Positions 25,102-35,372 of a stretch of 45,487 nt of DNA are shown here, one piece after another. Position 1 is the stretch's first letter, and every line of letters begins with the position of its first letter. A program made the translations under genes and the position numbers. The stretch is from positions 1-45,487 of the forward strand of contig NZ_CDBR01000086.1 in the NCBI RefSeq assembly GCF_000819685.1, in the 5' to 3' direction. Under the pieces are notes generated by a model that saw nothing but the letters and a program-made list of their open reading frames with translations, was not told where the DNA came from and ran no database searches. This DNA comes from Aeromonas allosaccharophila. Lineage in GTDB: Bacteria > Pseudomonadota > Gammaproteobacteria > Enterobacterales > Aeromonadaceae.

Positions 25102-27117
25102 ATGTTGAAGCATGGCGTAATTCGTTTTTCCCTCGTTGCCTGTAGCCTGGCGCTTGCCGGGCTTGCACAGGCCATCGAGCCGGTGCTCAAGGAGAGTGAT
25201 TTGCCTGTGTTGGCTCAAGAGAGCCAACATGCTACGGCCAGCAAGCGAATTACCAATCTGTTTACCCGCTCGCACTACAAACAGTTCAAGCTGGACGATG
25301 CCTTTTCCTCCGTGATTTTCGATAAATATCTGGAGAATCTGGACTACAGCCGCAACCTGTTTTTGGCCTCTGATATCAGCCGTTTTGAAAAGTACCGTAA
25401 CGGTTTTGACACCGACCTCGAAAGAGGCCGTCTGGCTCCCGCCTACGAGATGTTCAACCTGAGTCAGCAGCGGCGTTATGAGCGGTTCGAATACGCCCTC
25501 AAACTGCTTGATACTCCTTTCGATTTTACCCAGACCGACAACTATGTGTTTGATCGGGAAGGGGCGGCTTGGCCCAAAGATGAAGCAGAGCTCAACGAGC
25601 TGTGGCGTCAGCGGGTCAAGTTCGATGCTCTGAGTCTCAAGCTCAGCGGCAAGGAGTGGCCCGAGATCAAGGAGCTGCTTGGCAAGCGTTACAACAACGC
25701 CATCAAGCGGATGTCCCAGACCGAGAGCGAAGATGTCTTCCAGCTCTTCATGAACTCCTTCGCTCGCGCCATCGAACCGCACACCAGTTACCTCTCACCG
25801 CGCAGTGCCGATCGTTTCAACACAGAGATGAACCTCTCGCTGGAGGGGATTGGTGCCGTGTTGCAGGCGGAAGATGACTTTACCGTCATCCGTTCTCTGG
25901 TGCCTGGTGGCCCTGCTGCCAAATCCAACCACCTCAAACCCGATGACAAGATCACTGGGGTGGGGCAGGAAGATGGCAAGATTGTCGATGTGATCGGCTG
26001 GCGTCTTGATGACGTGGTCGAGCTCATCAAGGGGCCCAAAGGGAGCAAGGTCAAGCTGGAGATCCAGCGCGGCAAGGGCGCAACCGCCAAGACCGAGCAG
26101 ATCGAGCTGACCCGCGACAAGGTGCGCCTTGAAGACCGGGCTGCCAAGTCCAAGGTGATTAACGCCGAAGGCAAGAAGATTGGCGTCATCGAGATCCCGA
26201 GTTTCTACGTCAATCTGCACGATGACGTGATCAAGGAGCTCTCCAGCCTGAACAAGAAGAAGATCGATGGTCTGATCATCGATCTGCGCGGTAATGGCGG
26301 TGGCGCCCTGACCGAAGCCTCCGCCCTCAGCGGTCTCTTCTTTGCCAGCGGTCCCGTGGTGCAAATTCGTGATCATATGGGCCGTATCACGGTCAATGGC
26401 GATGACGATGGCAACGTCTACTACGGCGGCCCCATGTCGGTGATGATCGACCGCTACAGTGCCTCGGCCTCCGAGATCTTCGCTGCCGCCATGCAGGATT
26501 ATGGCCGCGCCCTGATCCTGGGTGAAAACTCGTTCGGCAAGGGGACGGTGCAGCAGCATCGCAGTCTCGCCAAGGTCTATGACTTCTACGAGCAGCCGCT
26601 GGGTCACGTGCAGTACACCATCGCCAAGTTCTACCGGATCGACGGTGGCAGCACCCAGAACAAGGGCGTTGCGCCGGATATCAGCTTCCCGACACCGGTT
26701 GCTCCGGAAGAGACGGGCGAAAGCCGTGAGTTCAATGCGTTGCCGTGGGACAAGATTGCCTCCGCCAACTACGAGAAACTCGGCAACTTCGCCAGCGTAC
26801 TGCCCAAGTTGCAGGCGGCGCACGATGCCCGGATCGCCAAGGATCCCGAGTTTGCCTATGTGATGCAGGACATCGCCGACTACAAGGAGGAGAAAGACAA
26901 GAAGTCGGTCTCCCTCAACGAGGCGGAACGTGTTGCAGAGCAGGCGAAACAGGATGAGAAAGCGCTCAAACGTACCAACGAGCGTCTGGCACGTCTTGGC
27001 AAGCCGGCGGTGAAGAGTCTGGATGAACTGCCCGCTGATTTTGAAGCACCCGATGAGTATCTCATCGAAGCTGCCAATATCACGGCAGATCTGGCCAAGG
27101 TCAGCAAACGCAGCTGA
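25102..27117 (+). CDS. prc: Tail-specific (C-terminal processing) periplasmic protease
   Basis: Degrades ssrA-like and other C-terminally exposed periplasmic proteins; it matures FtsI and controls MepS in E. coli. It has 671 residues and a signal peptide (cleavage near 24, LAGLAQA). A PDZ domain (about 238-325, LSLEGIGAVLQAEDDFTVI) precedes the S41 peptidase core. By comparison with E. coli the catalytic residues are Ser455 in YSASASEIFAAAMQ, Asp466 and Lys480 in NSFGKGTVQQ. AAGGAG lies 5 nt before the ATG. Confidence 0.97.
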   Translation: MLKHGVIRFSLVACSLALAGLAQAIEPVLKESDLPVLAQESQHATASKRITNLFTRSHYKQFKLDDAFSSVIFDKYLENLDYSRNLFLASDISRFEKYRNGFDTDLERGRLAPAYEMFNLSQQRRYERFEYALKLLDTPFDFTQTDNYVFDREGAAWPKDEAELNELWRQRVKFDALSLKLSGKEWPEIKELLGKRYNNAIKRMSQTESEDVFQLFMNSFARAIEPHTSYLSPRSADRFNTEMNLSLEGIGAVLQAEDDFTVIRSLVPGGPAAKSNHLKPDDKITGVGQEDGKIVDVIGWRLDDVVELIKGPKGSKVKLEIQRGKGATAKTEQIELTRDKVRLEDRAAKSKVINAEGKKIGVIEIPSFYVNLHDDVIKELSSLNKKKIDGLIIDLRGNGGGALTEASALSGLFFASGPVVQIRDHMGRITVNGDDDGNVYYGGPMSVMIDRYSASASEIFAAAMQDYGRALILGENSFGKGTVQQHRSLAKVYDFYEQPLGHVQYTIAKFYRIDGGSTQNKGVAPDISFPTPVAPEETGESREFNALPWDKIASANYEKLGNFASVLPKLQAAHDARIAKDPEFAYVMQDIADYKEEKDKKSVSLNEAERVAEQAKQDEKALKRTNERLARLGKPAVKSLDELPADFEAPDEYLIEAANITADLAKVSKRS

Positions 27118-27137
27118 CAAGGCGACCTGTAATGCAC

Positions 27138-27166
27138 AAGGGCGACTGCGGTCGCCCTTTCTTTTT
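27138..27166 (+). terminator. proQ-prc terminator
   Basis: AAGGGCGAC / GTCGCCCTT stem with 4-nt loop, followed by TCTTTTT. Confidence 0.85.
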
Positions 27167-27261
27167 GTCTGGCGTATCTGACGTAATGCAAATTGTTTGA
27201 CCCCGCCAGTTGGTTGTGACAGCCTCTTTCTCGCCTTTAACAAGCGTGGAAGCAGACAATA

Positions 27262-29886
27262 ATGACCGATCACTCCCAGGCCATGACGGCCAAATATCGC
27301 CAGGATTATCAGGCGCCGCTCTACTGGATCGACACCATCGACCTCGATTTCCAACTGCAGGAGCCGCTGACCCAGGTCACCGCCATCACCCGCATTCGTC
27401 GCAACGGCGAGCACAATGCGCCGCTCGTCCTCGATGGTGAACAGCTGACTCTCAAGAGCGTTGCCATCGATGGCATTCCCTGTGACCACTACGAGCAAGG
27501 CGAGAGCAGTCTGACCCTGTTCAACCTGCCTGCCGAATGTGTACTGACCATCGTCACCCAGCTGGATCCGGCCGCCAACACCGCGCTGGAAGGGCTTTAC
27601 AAATCAGGTGATGCCTACTGCACCCAGTGCGAAGCCGAAGGGTTTCGCCGCATTACCTATTATCTGGACCGCCCCGACATTCTGGCGCGTTACAGCACCC
27701 GCATTACCGCCGACAAAGCCCAGTTCCCCTTCCTGCTCTCCAACGGCAACAAGGTCGATAGCGGTGATCTCGATGGCGGCCGTCATTTCGTACAGTGGCA
27801 GGATCCTTTCCCCAAACCCAGCTACCTGTTTGCGCTGGTTGCCGGTGATTTCGATGTGGAGCGCAGCCACTACACCACCAAGAGCGGCCGCAAGGTGGCC
27901 CTCGAGATCTTCGTTGACAAGGGCAACCTCGATCGCGCCGGTTTTGCCATGGAGAGCCTCATCAACTCCATGCGTTGGGACGAGCAGCGTTTCGGCCTTG
28001 AGTATGATCTCGACATCTACATGATCGTCGCGGTGGACTTCTTCAACATGGGCGCCATGGAGAACAAGGGGCTCAACATCTTCAACTCCAAGTTCGTGCT
28101 GGCCAATCCGGCCACCGCTACCGACAGCGACTACCACGGTATCGAACGGGTGATCGGTCACGAATATTTCCACAACTGGACCGGCAACCGTGTCACCTGT
28201 CGAGACTGGTTCCAGCTCAGCCTGAAAGAGGGGCTGACGGTATTCCGGGATCAGGAGTTTTCCTCCGACCTGGGCTCCCGTGGCGTCAACCGCATCAACA
28301 ACGTGCGTACCGTCCGCGGCCCGCAGTTTGCGGAAGATGCCGGCCCTATGGCGCACCCGATCCGCCCGGATGTGGTGATCGAGATGAACAACTTCTACAC
28401 CCTGACCGTCTATGAGAAGGGGTCGGAAGTGATCCGCATGATGCACACCCTGCTGGGGGAAGATGCCTTTCAGGTCGGTATGAGTCTCTACTTCGAGCGT
28501 CACGACGGCTCGGCCGCCACCTGCGATGATTTCGTGCAGGCAATGGAGGATGCTTCCGGTGTCGATCTTGGCCGTTTCCGCCGCTGGTACAGTCAGTCCG
28601 GCACCCCCGAGCTGACCGTTACCGACGAGTATGATGCCGCCAGCGGTATCTATCGCCTTCATGTGAGCCAGCATACCCCGCCGACTCAGGATCAGCCGCA
28701 GAAGCTGCCGCTGCATATCCCTCTCGACATCGAGCTTTATGACGAACAGGGTGCCGTCATCCCGTTGCAGTATCAGGGAAAGGCCATCGGCAACGTGCTC
28801 GACGTGCTGGAAGCGGAGCAGACCTTCGAATTCGATCGGGTGCCGGTCAAGCCGGTTCCCTCCCTGCTGCGGGACTTCTCCGCGCCGGTCAAGTTGCACT
28901 ATGACTACAGCGACGAAGCACTCGCCTTCCTGATGCGCTTTGCCCGCAACGAGTTTGCCCGCTGGGATGCGGCCCAGATGCTGATCAACAAAGCGGTCAT
29001 CGACGGGGTGGCACGGGTGCAGCACGGGCAGGGGGTTGAACTCTCCCAAACCCTGTTGGCCGCCTTCGTCGCTATTCTGGACGACAGCGATCTCGATTTG
29101 GCCCTCAAGGCGGAGATCCTGGCGTTGCCCGGTGAAGCGACCCTGGCCGAGCTGTTCGAGGTGGCCGATATCGATGCCATCCATCAGGTGCGCGACGCGA
29201 TCCACACCCGTCTTGCCGAGGCCTTTGGTGCGCGCTTGGCGGCGACCTATCAGAGTCTGCGTCTGAACGGTTATCAGGTGGTGCATGCCGATATGGCCAA
29301 ACGGGCCCTCAAAGGGGTAGTGCTCGGCTATCTGGCGGCGCTGGATGCGGAGCATGCTGATGCGCTGGTGCGCGAGCAGTATGCAACTGCCGACAACATG
29401 ACCGACACCCTAGCGGCACTGCAGGTAGCCAACGGCTATCTGTTGCCATGCCGTGCCGCGCTGTTGGCCGATTTTGAAGGCAAGTGGGCCAAGGATGGAC
29501 TGGTGCTGGACAACTGGCTGCGGCTGATTGGCAGCAAACCGGCTGCCGATGTGCTTAGCGAAGTGAAACAGGCGATGAATCACCCCACTTTCAGTATTCG
29601 CAATCCGAACCGGCTGCGGGCGCTGATCGGCAGCTTCGCCATGAGCAATCAGGTGCAGTTCCATGCGGTGGATGGCAGTGGTTACCGCTTCCTGACCGAT
29701 CTGCTGATCGAGCTCAACGAGGTCAATCCGCAGGTGGCCTCCCGCCTCATCACTCCGCTTATCCAGTTCAAGCGACTGGATGAGGCGCGCAAGGCCCTGA
29801 TCCGCGCCGAGCTGACCCGTCTTGCCAACCTTGAGGGTCTGGCACGGGATCTGTTCGAGAAGGTCAGCAAGGCGCTACAGCAGTAA
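27262..29886 (+). CDS. pepN: Aminopeptidase N (M1 zinc metallopeptidase)
   Basis: Cytosolic broad-specificity aminopeptidase. It has 874 residues, close to the 870 of E. coli. The N-terminal beta domain (about 1-190) is followed by the catalytic domain with GAMENKGLN near residue 264. The zinc motif HEYFH is at 300-304, and the third ligand Glu lies near 323 in LKEGLTVFRDQEF. A helical C-terminal domain completes the fold. GGAAG lies about 9 nt upstream of the ATG. Transcribed alone between two non-coding gaps. Confidence 0.97.
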   Translation: MTDHSQAMTAKYRQDYQAPLYWIDTIDLDFQLQEPLTQVTAITRIRRNGEHNAPLVLDGEQLTLKSVAIDGIPCDHYEQGESSLTLFNLPAECVLTIVTQLDPAANTALEGLYKSGDAYCTQCEAEGFRRITYYLDRPDILARYSTRITADKAQFPFLLSNGNKVDSGDLDGGRHFVQWQDPFPKPSYLFALVAGDFDVERSHYTTKSGRKVALEIFVDKGNLDRAGFAMESLINSMRWDEQRFGLEYDLDIYMIVAVDFFNMGAMENKGLNIFNSKFVLANPATATDSDYHGIERVIGHEYFHNWTGNRVTCRDWFQLSLKEGLTVFRDQEFSSDLGSRGVNRINNVRTVRGPQFAEDAGPMAHPIRPDVVIEMNNFYTLTVYEKGSEVIRMMHTLLGEDAFQVGMSLYFERHDGSAATCDDFVQAMEDASGVDLGRFRRWYSQSGTPELTVTDEYDAASGIYRLHVSQHTPPTQDQPQKLPLHIPLDIELYDEQGAVIPLQYQGKAIGNVLDVLEAEQTFEFDRVPVKPVPSLLRDFSAPVKLHYDYSDEALAFLMRFARNEFARWDAAQMLINKAVIDGVARVQHGQGVELSQTLLAAFVAILDDSDLDLALKAEILALPGEATLAELFEVADIDAIHQVRDAIHTRLAEAFGARLAATYQSLRLNGYQVVHADMAKRALKGVVLGYLAALDAEHADALVREQYATADNMTDTLAALQVANGYLLPCRAALLADFEGKWAKDGLVLDNWLRLIGSKPAADVLSEVKQAMNHPTFSIRNPNRLRALIGSFAMSNQVQFHAVDGSGYRFLTDLLIELNEVNPQVASRLITPLIQFKRLDEARKALIRAELTRLANLEGLARDLFEKVSKALQQ

Positions 29887-29956
29887 GTATCGACGGGGCA
29901 GGGGCGTGAATGCGCCTGCCCCTATTGTGTGATTTGTCGTGTGATCAGGAGCAAGC

Positions 29957-30178
29957 GTGAAGCAGTTTACTTTTCGGCTCTCATTGAATAGCGATGAGGT
30001 GATGCTGATGTATCAGGGCCATGCCAGACGGCTGGTGGTGCGCAGCGAACAGGGATTGACCCTGGAACTTGGCATAGAAAAAATACGCCCCTTTGTCGCC
30101 ATCAATGGTGTGCATGGCTATTTTCGGCTCAAAACCCAGGACGATTACCGCTTTATCAGTCTCGAACGCATAAATTAA
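29957..30178 (+). CDS. DUF2835 family protein
   Basis: A 73-residue basic protein beginning MKQFTFRLSLNSDEVMLMYQ, with the family-typical IRPFVAINGVHGYFRLKT and RFISLERIN end. DUF2835 genes sit beside the large NAD-glutamate dehydrogenase in Vibrio and Shewanella too, but their function is unknown. A possible RNA- or metabolite-binding role is a guess. AGGAGC lies about 6 nt upstream of the start. Confidence 0.85.
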   Translation: MKQFTFRLSLNSDEVMLMYQGHARRLVVRSEQGLTLELGIEKIRPFVAINGVHGYFRLKTQDDYRFISLERIN

Positions 30179-30456
30179 CAAAAGTCGAACAGATTACCGA
30201 CTGTTTATCTGCTTTATGTCACTATCTATCCGGTAAACTGGCACAAAGGTAGTGGGAATTTCTGTATTTTTGGTTATTTGCAAAATTTCTCACAGTTTAA
30301 GCCGTGATCTGCACCTTGTTTTTAACATCTCGTTAGCACCTTTCCTCGCCTTCCCTTATCCAAGCCATTACACTTCGCAACAACTCTGCACCAGCGGGTA
30401 ACCAGGGTGGTTGCCTCTGCGTCGGTGGTTAATGTCGTCCGATAAGGAATATAAAA

Positions 30457-33400
30457 ATGGCATTGAAAGACGCCCCTACCTCAGTTCTGCTCGAAAACGT
30501 TCTCAGTCTGATCCATCAGAAGTTGCCCAAAAACAGTGCCTCTTTGGTCGAGCGCTTCGTTGCCAAGTTCTACGGCAACATGGCGAGCTCCGACCTGCAC
30601 GATCGCAATGACAGCGATCTCTATGGCGCGGCCCTGAGCCTGTGGAATGCCCTCAATCAGCGCAGCGGTACCGATCCCTACATCCGGGTCTACAATCCCG
30701 AGCTGACCCGTCACGGCTGGCAATCGCCCCATACCATCGTCGAGGTGATCCTGCAGGACTCGCCCTTCCTGGTGGACTCCATCCGGATGGCGCTTAAACG
30801 GCTCAATATCACCGCCCACATGATGCTGCACCAACCGCTGCACCTCATTCGCGGTGCGGATGGCAAGATTGACGCCATTCTGGAACTCGACAACACCGAC
30901 GGGCAGACCTCGGTTGAAACAGCATTCCTTATCGAGATCGATCACCTCACCAGCGAGGAGCAGATGGCCGCGCTGGCTACCGAGCTCAACTCGGTGGCCG
31001 GTGAAGTGGCGCTGGCTGTCGGCGACTGGCAGCCGATGCTGGCCAAGCTCAATGAGATCATCGACGAACTGCCCAAGCGCAAGCACCCGGTCAGCAAGGA
31101 GGAGGTGGCCTCCTGCGTTGCTTTCCTCAAATGGGTAGCTGCCCACAACTTTACCCTGATGGGGTATCGCCGTTACGACGTCAAGGCGGTGGAGGGGGAT
31201 CACGAGATCCTGCCGCAGGCGAGTTCCAGCCTGGGGCTGATGAAGAACTCCATCAAGGAGGTAGGCCAGCGCCTTGGCAACATGCCTGCCAGCGCCCGTC
31301 ACGCCGCCCTGAGCTCTGACCTGCTGATCCTCACCAAATCCAACAGCAAGTCCCGGGTACACCGTCCGGCTTATGTGGATTACATCGGCATCAAGCGCTT
31401 TGACGAGCATGGCAAGGTGATCGGGGAAGATCGCTTCATCGGCCTCTACGCCTCTTCCATCTACAACACCAGCGCGACCCAGATCCCGCTTATCAGCCAT
31501 CGTCTCGAGCGCATCATGGCGGCCTCCGGTCATGAGAAGGGCTCCCACGCCTACAAGGCGCTGCTCAACGTATTGGAAACCTACCCCCGTGACGAGCTGA
31601 TCCAGGCCCGTGAAGAGGAGCTGCTGGCCACCGGTCTTGGGGTGCTGGAGATGCAGGAGCGTGACATGCTGCGGCTGTTCGTGCGCCGCGATGTGTACGG
31701 CCGTTTCTTCTCCTGCATGGTCTATGTCACCAAGGAGCGCTACAACACGGCGCTGCGGATCAAGACCCAGCAAATATTGCAGAAATATTTTGGCAGCAAC
31801 GAAGAGGTGGAGTTCAACGTCTACTTCACCGAGGGCGTGCTGGCGCGGACCCACTACATAGTGCGGGTCAACAACAACAACGTGGATGTGGATGTGAACG
31901 AAGTACAGAACAACCTGATTGAAGCGGCCCGCAGCTGGGACGACAGACTCGACTCCGTGCTGCTTTCCCATTATGGCGAGGCCCGTGGTAACGAGCTGCG
32001 CCGCCGTTTCAGCACCGCCTTCCCCCGTGCTTACAAGGAAGATGTGCTGCCGGGCTCTGCTGTGGCCGACATCATGGCGCTCGATAACCTGAGTGAAGCC
32101 GAGCCGCTGGGCATGCTGTTTTACCGCGCGCAGGAGGAGGAGAACGATCGTCGGGTACGGCTCAAACTGTTCCATCGCACCGAACCCATTCACCTTTCAG
32201 ACGTGTTGCCGATGCTGGAGAACATGGGACTGCGGGTGATCGGCGAGACCCCGTATCAGGTGCGCACCCCGAGCGGCGATCTGTTCTGGATCCTCGACTT
32301 TTCCATGCTGCTGCACGGCGAGCAGCCCCTTGATCTGGCCCAGAGCCAGCAGCGCTTCCAGCAGGCGTTTGCCGCCATCTGGAACAAGCAGCTGGAAGAT
32401 GATGGCTTCAACCGGCTGGTATTGGGGGCGGGCCTCACCGGCCGCCAGGTGTCGGTACTGCGCGCTTACGCCAAATACATGCGCCAGACCGGCGTCTCCT
32501 TCAGCCAGTCTTATATCGAAGAGACTCTGACCCGCTACCCGGATATTGCCCAACTGCTGTTCACCCTGTTTGAGCAGCGCCTGGATCCGGCCGGCAAGCA
32601 GGACGCCAAGGTACAGGCCAAGCTGCACGAGGAGCTTGCCGCCAAGCTGGATCAGGTGGCCAACCTGGACGACGATCGCATCATTCGCCGCTATGTGGAG
32701 ATGATCGATGCCACCCTGCGCACCAACTACTACCAGCTGGACAAGGCGGGCAACATCAAGCCCTACATCTCCTTCAAACTGGCCCCCTCCAGCATTACCG
32801 ACATGCCGCTACCGTTGCCGAAATTCGAGATCTTCGTCTATTCGCCACGGGTGGAAGGGGTGCATCTGCGCTGGGGCAAGGTTGCCCGTGGCGGCCTGCG
32901 CTGGTCCGATCGCAAGGAGGACTTCCGTACCGAAGTGCTGGGTCTGGTGAAAGCCCAACAGGTGAAGAACACCGTCATCGTGCCGGTGGGGGCCAAGGGC
33001 GGCTTCTACTGCAAACAGATGCCGGTGGGGGCGTCCCGTGCCGTCATCCAGGAGGAGGGCAAGGCCTGTTATCGTCTGTTTATTCGCGGTCTGCTCGATG
33101 TGACTGACAACATCATCGGCGGCGAGGTGATCCCGCCCAAATCCGTGGTGCGCCACGATGAGGATGACTACTACCTAGTGGTTGCTGCCGACAAGGGGAC
33201 TGCCACCTTCTCGGATATTGCCAACGAGATCAGTCTCGAATACGGTCACTGGCTCGGCGATGCGTTCGCCTCCGGCGGTTCGGTCGGTTACGACCACAAG
33301 AAGATGGGCATCACCGCCCGCGGTGCCTGGGAGTCGGTCAAACGGCATTTTCGTGAAATTGGCGTCAACTGCCAGACCACCGACTTCACTTGCGTGGGGA

Positions 33401-35295
33401 TTGGGGACATGGCCGGCGACGTGTTCGGCAACGGCATGCTGCTCTCCGAGCACACCCGGCTGGTGGGCGCGTTCAACCACATGCACATCTTCGTTGACCC
33501 GACCCCGGATGCGGCCAAGAGCTTTGTCGAACGCCAGCGTCTGTTCGATCTGCCGGGCTCCAGCTGGGATGACTACAACCGCGAGCTGATATCACAGGGG
33601 GGCGGCATCTTCTTGCGCTCGGCCAAGTCCATCAAGCTCAGCCCCGAGATCCAGACCTTGCTCGGCACCGACAAGGCCAGCATGGCCCCGAACGAGCTGA
33701 TCAAGGCGCTGCTTTGCCTCAATGTCGATCTGCTGTGGAACGGCGGCATCGGCACCTACGTGAAGAGCGCTCGTGAGAGCGATGGGGAAGTGGGCGATCG
33801 CAGCAATGACGCATTGCGGGTCAATGGTCGCGATTTGCGGGCCCGCATCGTGGGCGAGGGGGGGAACCTCGGCTTCACCCAGCTCGGTCGGGTGGAGTAC
33901 GCCAGTCAGGGCGGTCGCATCAACACCGATTTTACCGACAACGTGGGTGGGGTGGATTGCTCCGATAACGAGGTGAACATCAAGATCCTGCTGAACCAGT
34001 TGGTGGCGGCAGGGGATCTGACCCTCAAGCAGCGTAACCAGATGCTCTACGAGATGACCGACGACGTGGCGCAGATCGTGATCACCAATGCCTATCGCCA
34101 GTCCCAGTCCATCTCGGTCACCAGCTTCCGTGGCTCTGAACAACTCAAAGAGCAGCAGCGCTTTATTCAGGGGCTGGAGCGGGAAGGCAAGCTCGATCGT
34201 GCGCTGGAGTTTCTACCATCCGATGAGGAGCTTTCCGAGCGGATGGCGGCAGGGCAGGGACTGACCCGCCCCGAACTGGCGGTGCTGGTGGCCTACGGCA
34301 AGATGGTACTGAAAGAGCAGCTCAACTGCCCGGAAGTGACCGACGAGCCCTTCCTCGCCAACATGCTGGTCACCAGCTTCCCGGCCAAAGTACAGCAGCA
34401 GTTTGGTACCCAGCTGGCCGACCACCCGCTACGCGGCGAGATCATCGCTACCCGGGTGGCCAACATGTTGGTCAACGACATGGGGCTCAACTTCGCCAGC
34501 CGGATGAAGGACGAGACCGGTGCCTCGGTGGCGGAAGTGGCCTGCTGCTTCGCCATGGCCCGCGAAGTGTTTGGCATGAACCAGCTGTGGCGCGATATCG
34601 AAGGGTGCGACAACCTGGTGGATGCCCAGACTCAGCTCGAGCTGATGTTCTACAGCCGCCGCATTGTGCGCCGTGCCACCCGCTGGTTCCTGCGTGCCCG
34701 CAATCGCAGCTGGAGCATCAGCGAGAATATCGCCTTCTTCCGTCCGGCGTTCGAGACCTTAGGGAAGCACCTTTACGAGGTGATGGATGAGAGCGAAGTG
34801 GCCGAGCATCGTCAGGCTGTCGCCAAGTGGGTGGAGAAACAGGTGCCTGAGGCCATTGCCCGTCAGGTCGCCCATATGAGCAGCCTCTTCTCCAGCCTGG
34901 ATCTGGCGCAGATTGCCGCGGAGCACAAGACCGATATCCTGCGCGCCGCCAATGTTTACTATCGCCTCGGTGCCAAACTGGATCTGCACTGGTTCCTCGA
35001 CCAGATCAACCATCAGCCGGTCGGCAACCACTGGCAGGCGATGGCGCGAGCCTCCTTCCGCGAAGATCTTGACTGGCAGCAACGCAGTCTCACTTCTGTG
35101 GTACTGGAAGGGTGCAAAGATCAGGGAGAATGCGCTACCATACTGGCCGACTGGATTTCGGAGCATGAGCAACTCTTGTCCCGTTGGACCCATATGTTGG
35201 CCGACTTCAAGACCACCAGTACCCACGAGTTCGCCAAGTTCTCGGTGGCCTTGCGAGAGTTGAACCTGCTCCAGTTGAATTGTCGGGCACTTTAA
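30457..35295 (+). CDS. gdhB: NAD-specific glutamate dehydrogenase, 180-kDa class
   Basis: Oxidatively deaminates glutamate to 2-oxoglutarate and ammonia with NAD, mainly for amino-acid catabolism. The 1612-residue chain has the large N-terminal ACT-like regulatory part (about 1-650). The catalytic dehydrogenase core includes GGLRWSDRKEDFRTEVLGL near residue 815, PVGAKGGF near 845, GDMAGDVFGNGMLLS near 985 and IVGEGGNLGFTQ near 1132. A long helical C-terminal domain follows. AAGGAA lies about 8 nt before the ATG. The 278-nt gap upstream holds no gene; a GGTAACCA/TGGTTGCC hairpin (30397-30415) lies 42 nt before the start. Confidence 0.96.
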   Translation: MALKDAPTSVLLENVLSLIHQKLPKNSASLVERFVAKFYGNMASSDLHDRNDSDLYGAALSLWNALNQRSGTDPYIRVYNPELTRHGWQSPHTIVEVILQDSPFLVDSIRMALKRLNITAHMMLHQPLHLIRGADGKIDAILELDNTDGQTSVETAFLIEIDHLTSEEQMAALATELNSVAGEVALAVGDWQPMLAKLNEIIDELPKRKHPVSKEEVASCVAFLKWVAAHNFTLMGYRRYDVKAVEGDHEILPQASSSLGLMKNSIKEVGQRLGNMPASARHAALSSDLLILTKSNSKSRVHRPAYVDYIGIKRFDEHGKVIGEDRFIGLYASSIYNTSATQIPLISHRLERIMAASGHEKGSHAYKALLNVLETYPRDELIQAREEELLATGLGVLEMQERDMLRLFVRRDVYGRFFSCMVYVTKERYNTALRIKTQQILQKYFGSNEEVEFNVYFTEGVLARTHYIVRVNNNNVDVDVNEVQNNLIEAARSWDDRLDSVLLSHYGEARGNELRRRFSTAFPRAYKEDVLPGSAVADIMALDNLSEAEPLGMLFYRAQEEENDRRVRLKLFHRTEPIHLSDVLPMLENMGLRVIGETPYQVRTPSGDLFWILDFSMLLHGEQPLDLAQSQQRFQQAFAAIWNKQLEDDGFNRLVLGAGLTGRQVSVLRAYAKYMRQTGVSFSQSYIEETLTRYPDIAQLLFTLFEQRLDPAGKQDAKVQAKLHEELAAKLDQVANLDDDRIIRRYVEMIDATLRTNYYQLDKAGNIKPYISFKLAPSSITDMPLPLPKFEIFVYSPRVEGVHLRWGKVARGGLRWSDRKEDFRTEVLGLVKAQQVKNTVIVPVGAKGGFYCKQMPVGASRAVIQEEGKACYRLFIRGLLDVTDNIIGGEVIPPKSVVRHDEDDYYLVVAADKGTATFSDIANEISLEYGHWLGDAFASGGSVGYDHKKMGITARGAWESVKRHFREIGVNCQTTDFTCVGIGDMAGDVFGNGMLLSEHTRLVGAFNHMHIFVDPTPDAAKSFVERQRLFDLPGSSWDDYNRELISQGGGIFLRSAKSIKLSPEIQTLLGTDKASMAPNELIKALLCLNVDLLWNGGIGTYVKSARESDGEVGDRSNDALRVNGRDLRARIVGEGGNLGFTQLGRVEYASQGGRINTDFTDNVGGVDCSDNEVNIKILLNQLVAAGDLTLKQRNQMLYEMTDDVAQIVITNAYRQSQSISVTSFRGSEQLKEQQRFIQGLEREGKLDRALEFLPSDEELSERMAAGQGLTRPELAVLVAYGKMVLKEQLNCPEVTDEPFLANMLVTSFPAKVQQQFGTQLADHPLRGEIIATRVANMLVNDMGLNFASRMKDETGASVAEVACCFAMAREVFGMNQLWRDIEGCDNLVDAQTQLELMFYSRRIVRRATRWFLRARNRSWSISENIAFFRPAFETLGKHLYEVMDESEVAEHRQAVAKWVEKQVPEAIARQVAHMSSLFSSLDLAQIAAEHKTDILRAANVYYRLGAKLDLHWFLDQINHQPVGNHWQAMARASFREDLDWQQRSLTSVVLEGCKDQGECATILADWISEHEQLLSRWTHMLADFKTTSTHEFAKFSVALRELNLLQLNCRAL

Positions 35296-35330
35296 TTGCC
35301 AGATTAAGGCATGACACCGACATTACACCC

Positions 35331-35361
35331 AAAGCCCCGGCCAGTTGCCGGGGCTTTCTTT
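35331..35361 (+). terminator. gdhB terminator / possible pyrD leader hairpin
   Basis: Perfect 10-bp stem AAAGCCCCGG / CCGGGGCTTT (loop of 7, 35341-35347) followed by CTTT. It ends about 5 nt before the pyrD Shine-Dalgarno sequence, so pyrD mRNA from any upstream promoter must contain it. Confidence 0.75.
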
Positions 35362-35372
35362 AAGGAGCAAAG

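Noticed and set aside
25795..27498. Long minus-strand open frame across prc and into pepN
   Set aside because: Shadow of two certain plus-strand genes; it crosses the prc terminator and shows no family feature. The same holds for the frames opposite pepN (27604-29355), gdhB (30481-32193) and rlmL (39034-40092).
30270..30310. CRP-like site before gdhB (TCACA with a poor left half)
   Set aside because: Only one half-site resembles the consensus; too weak to annotate.
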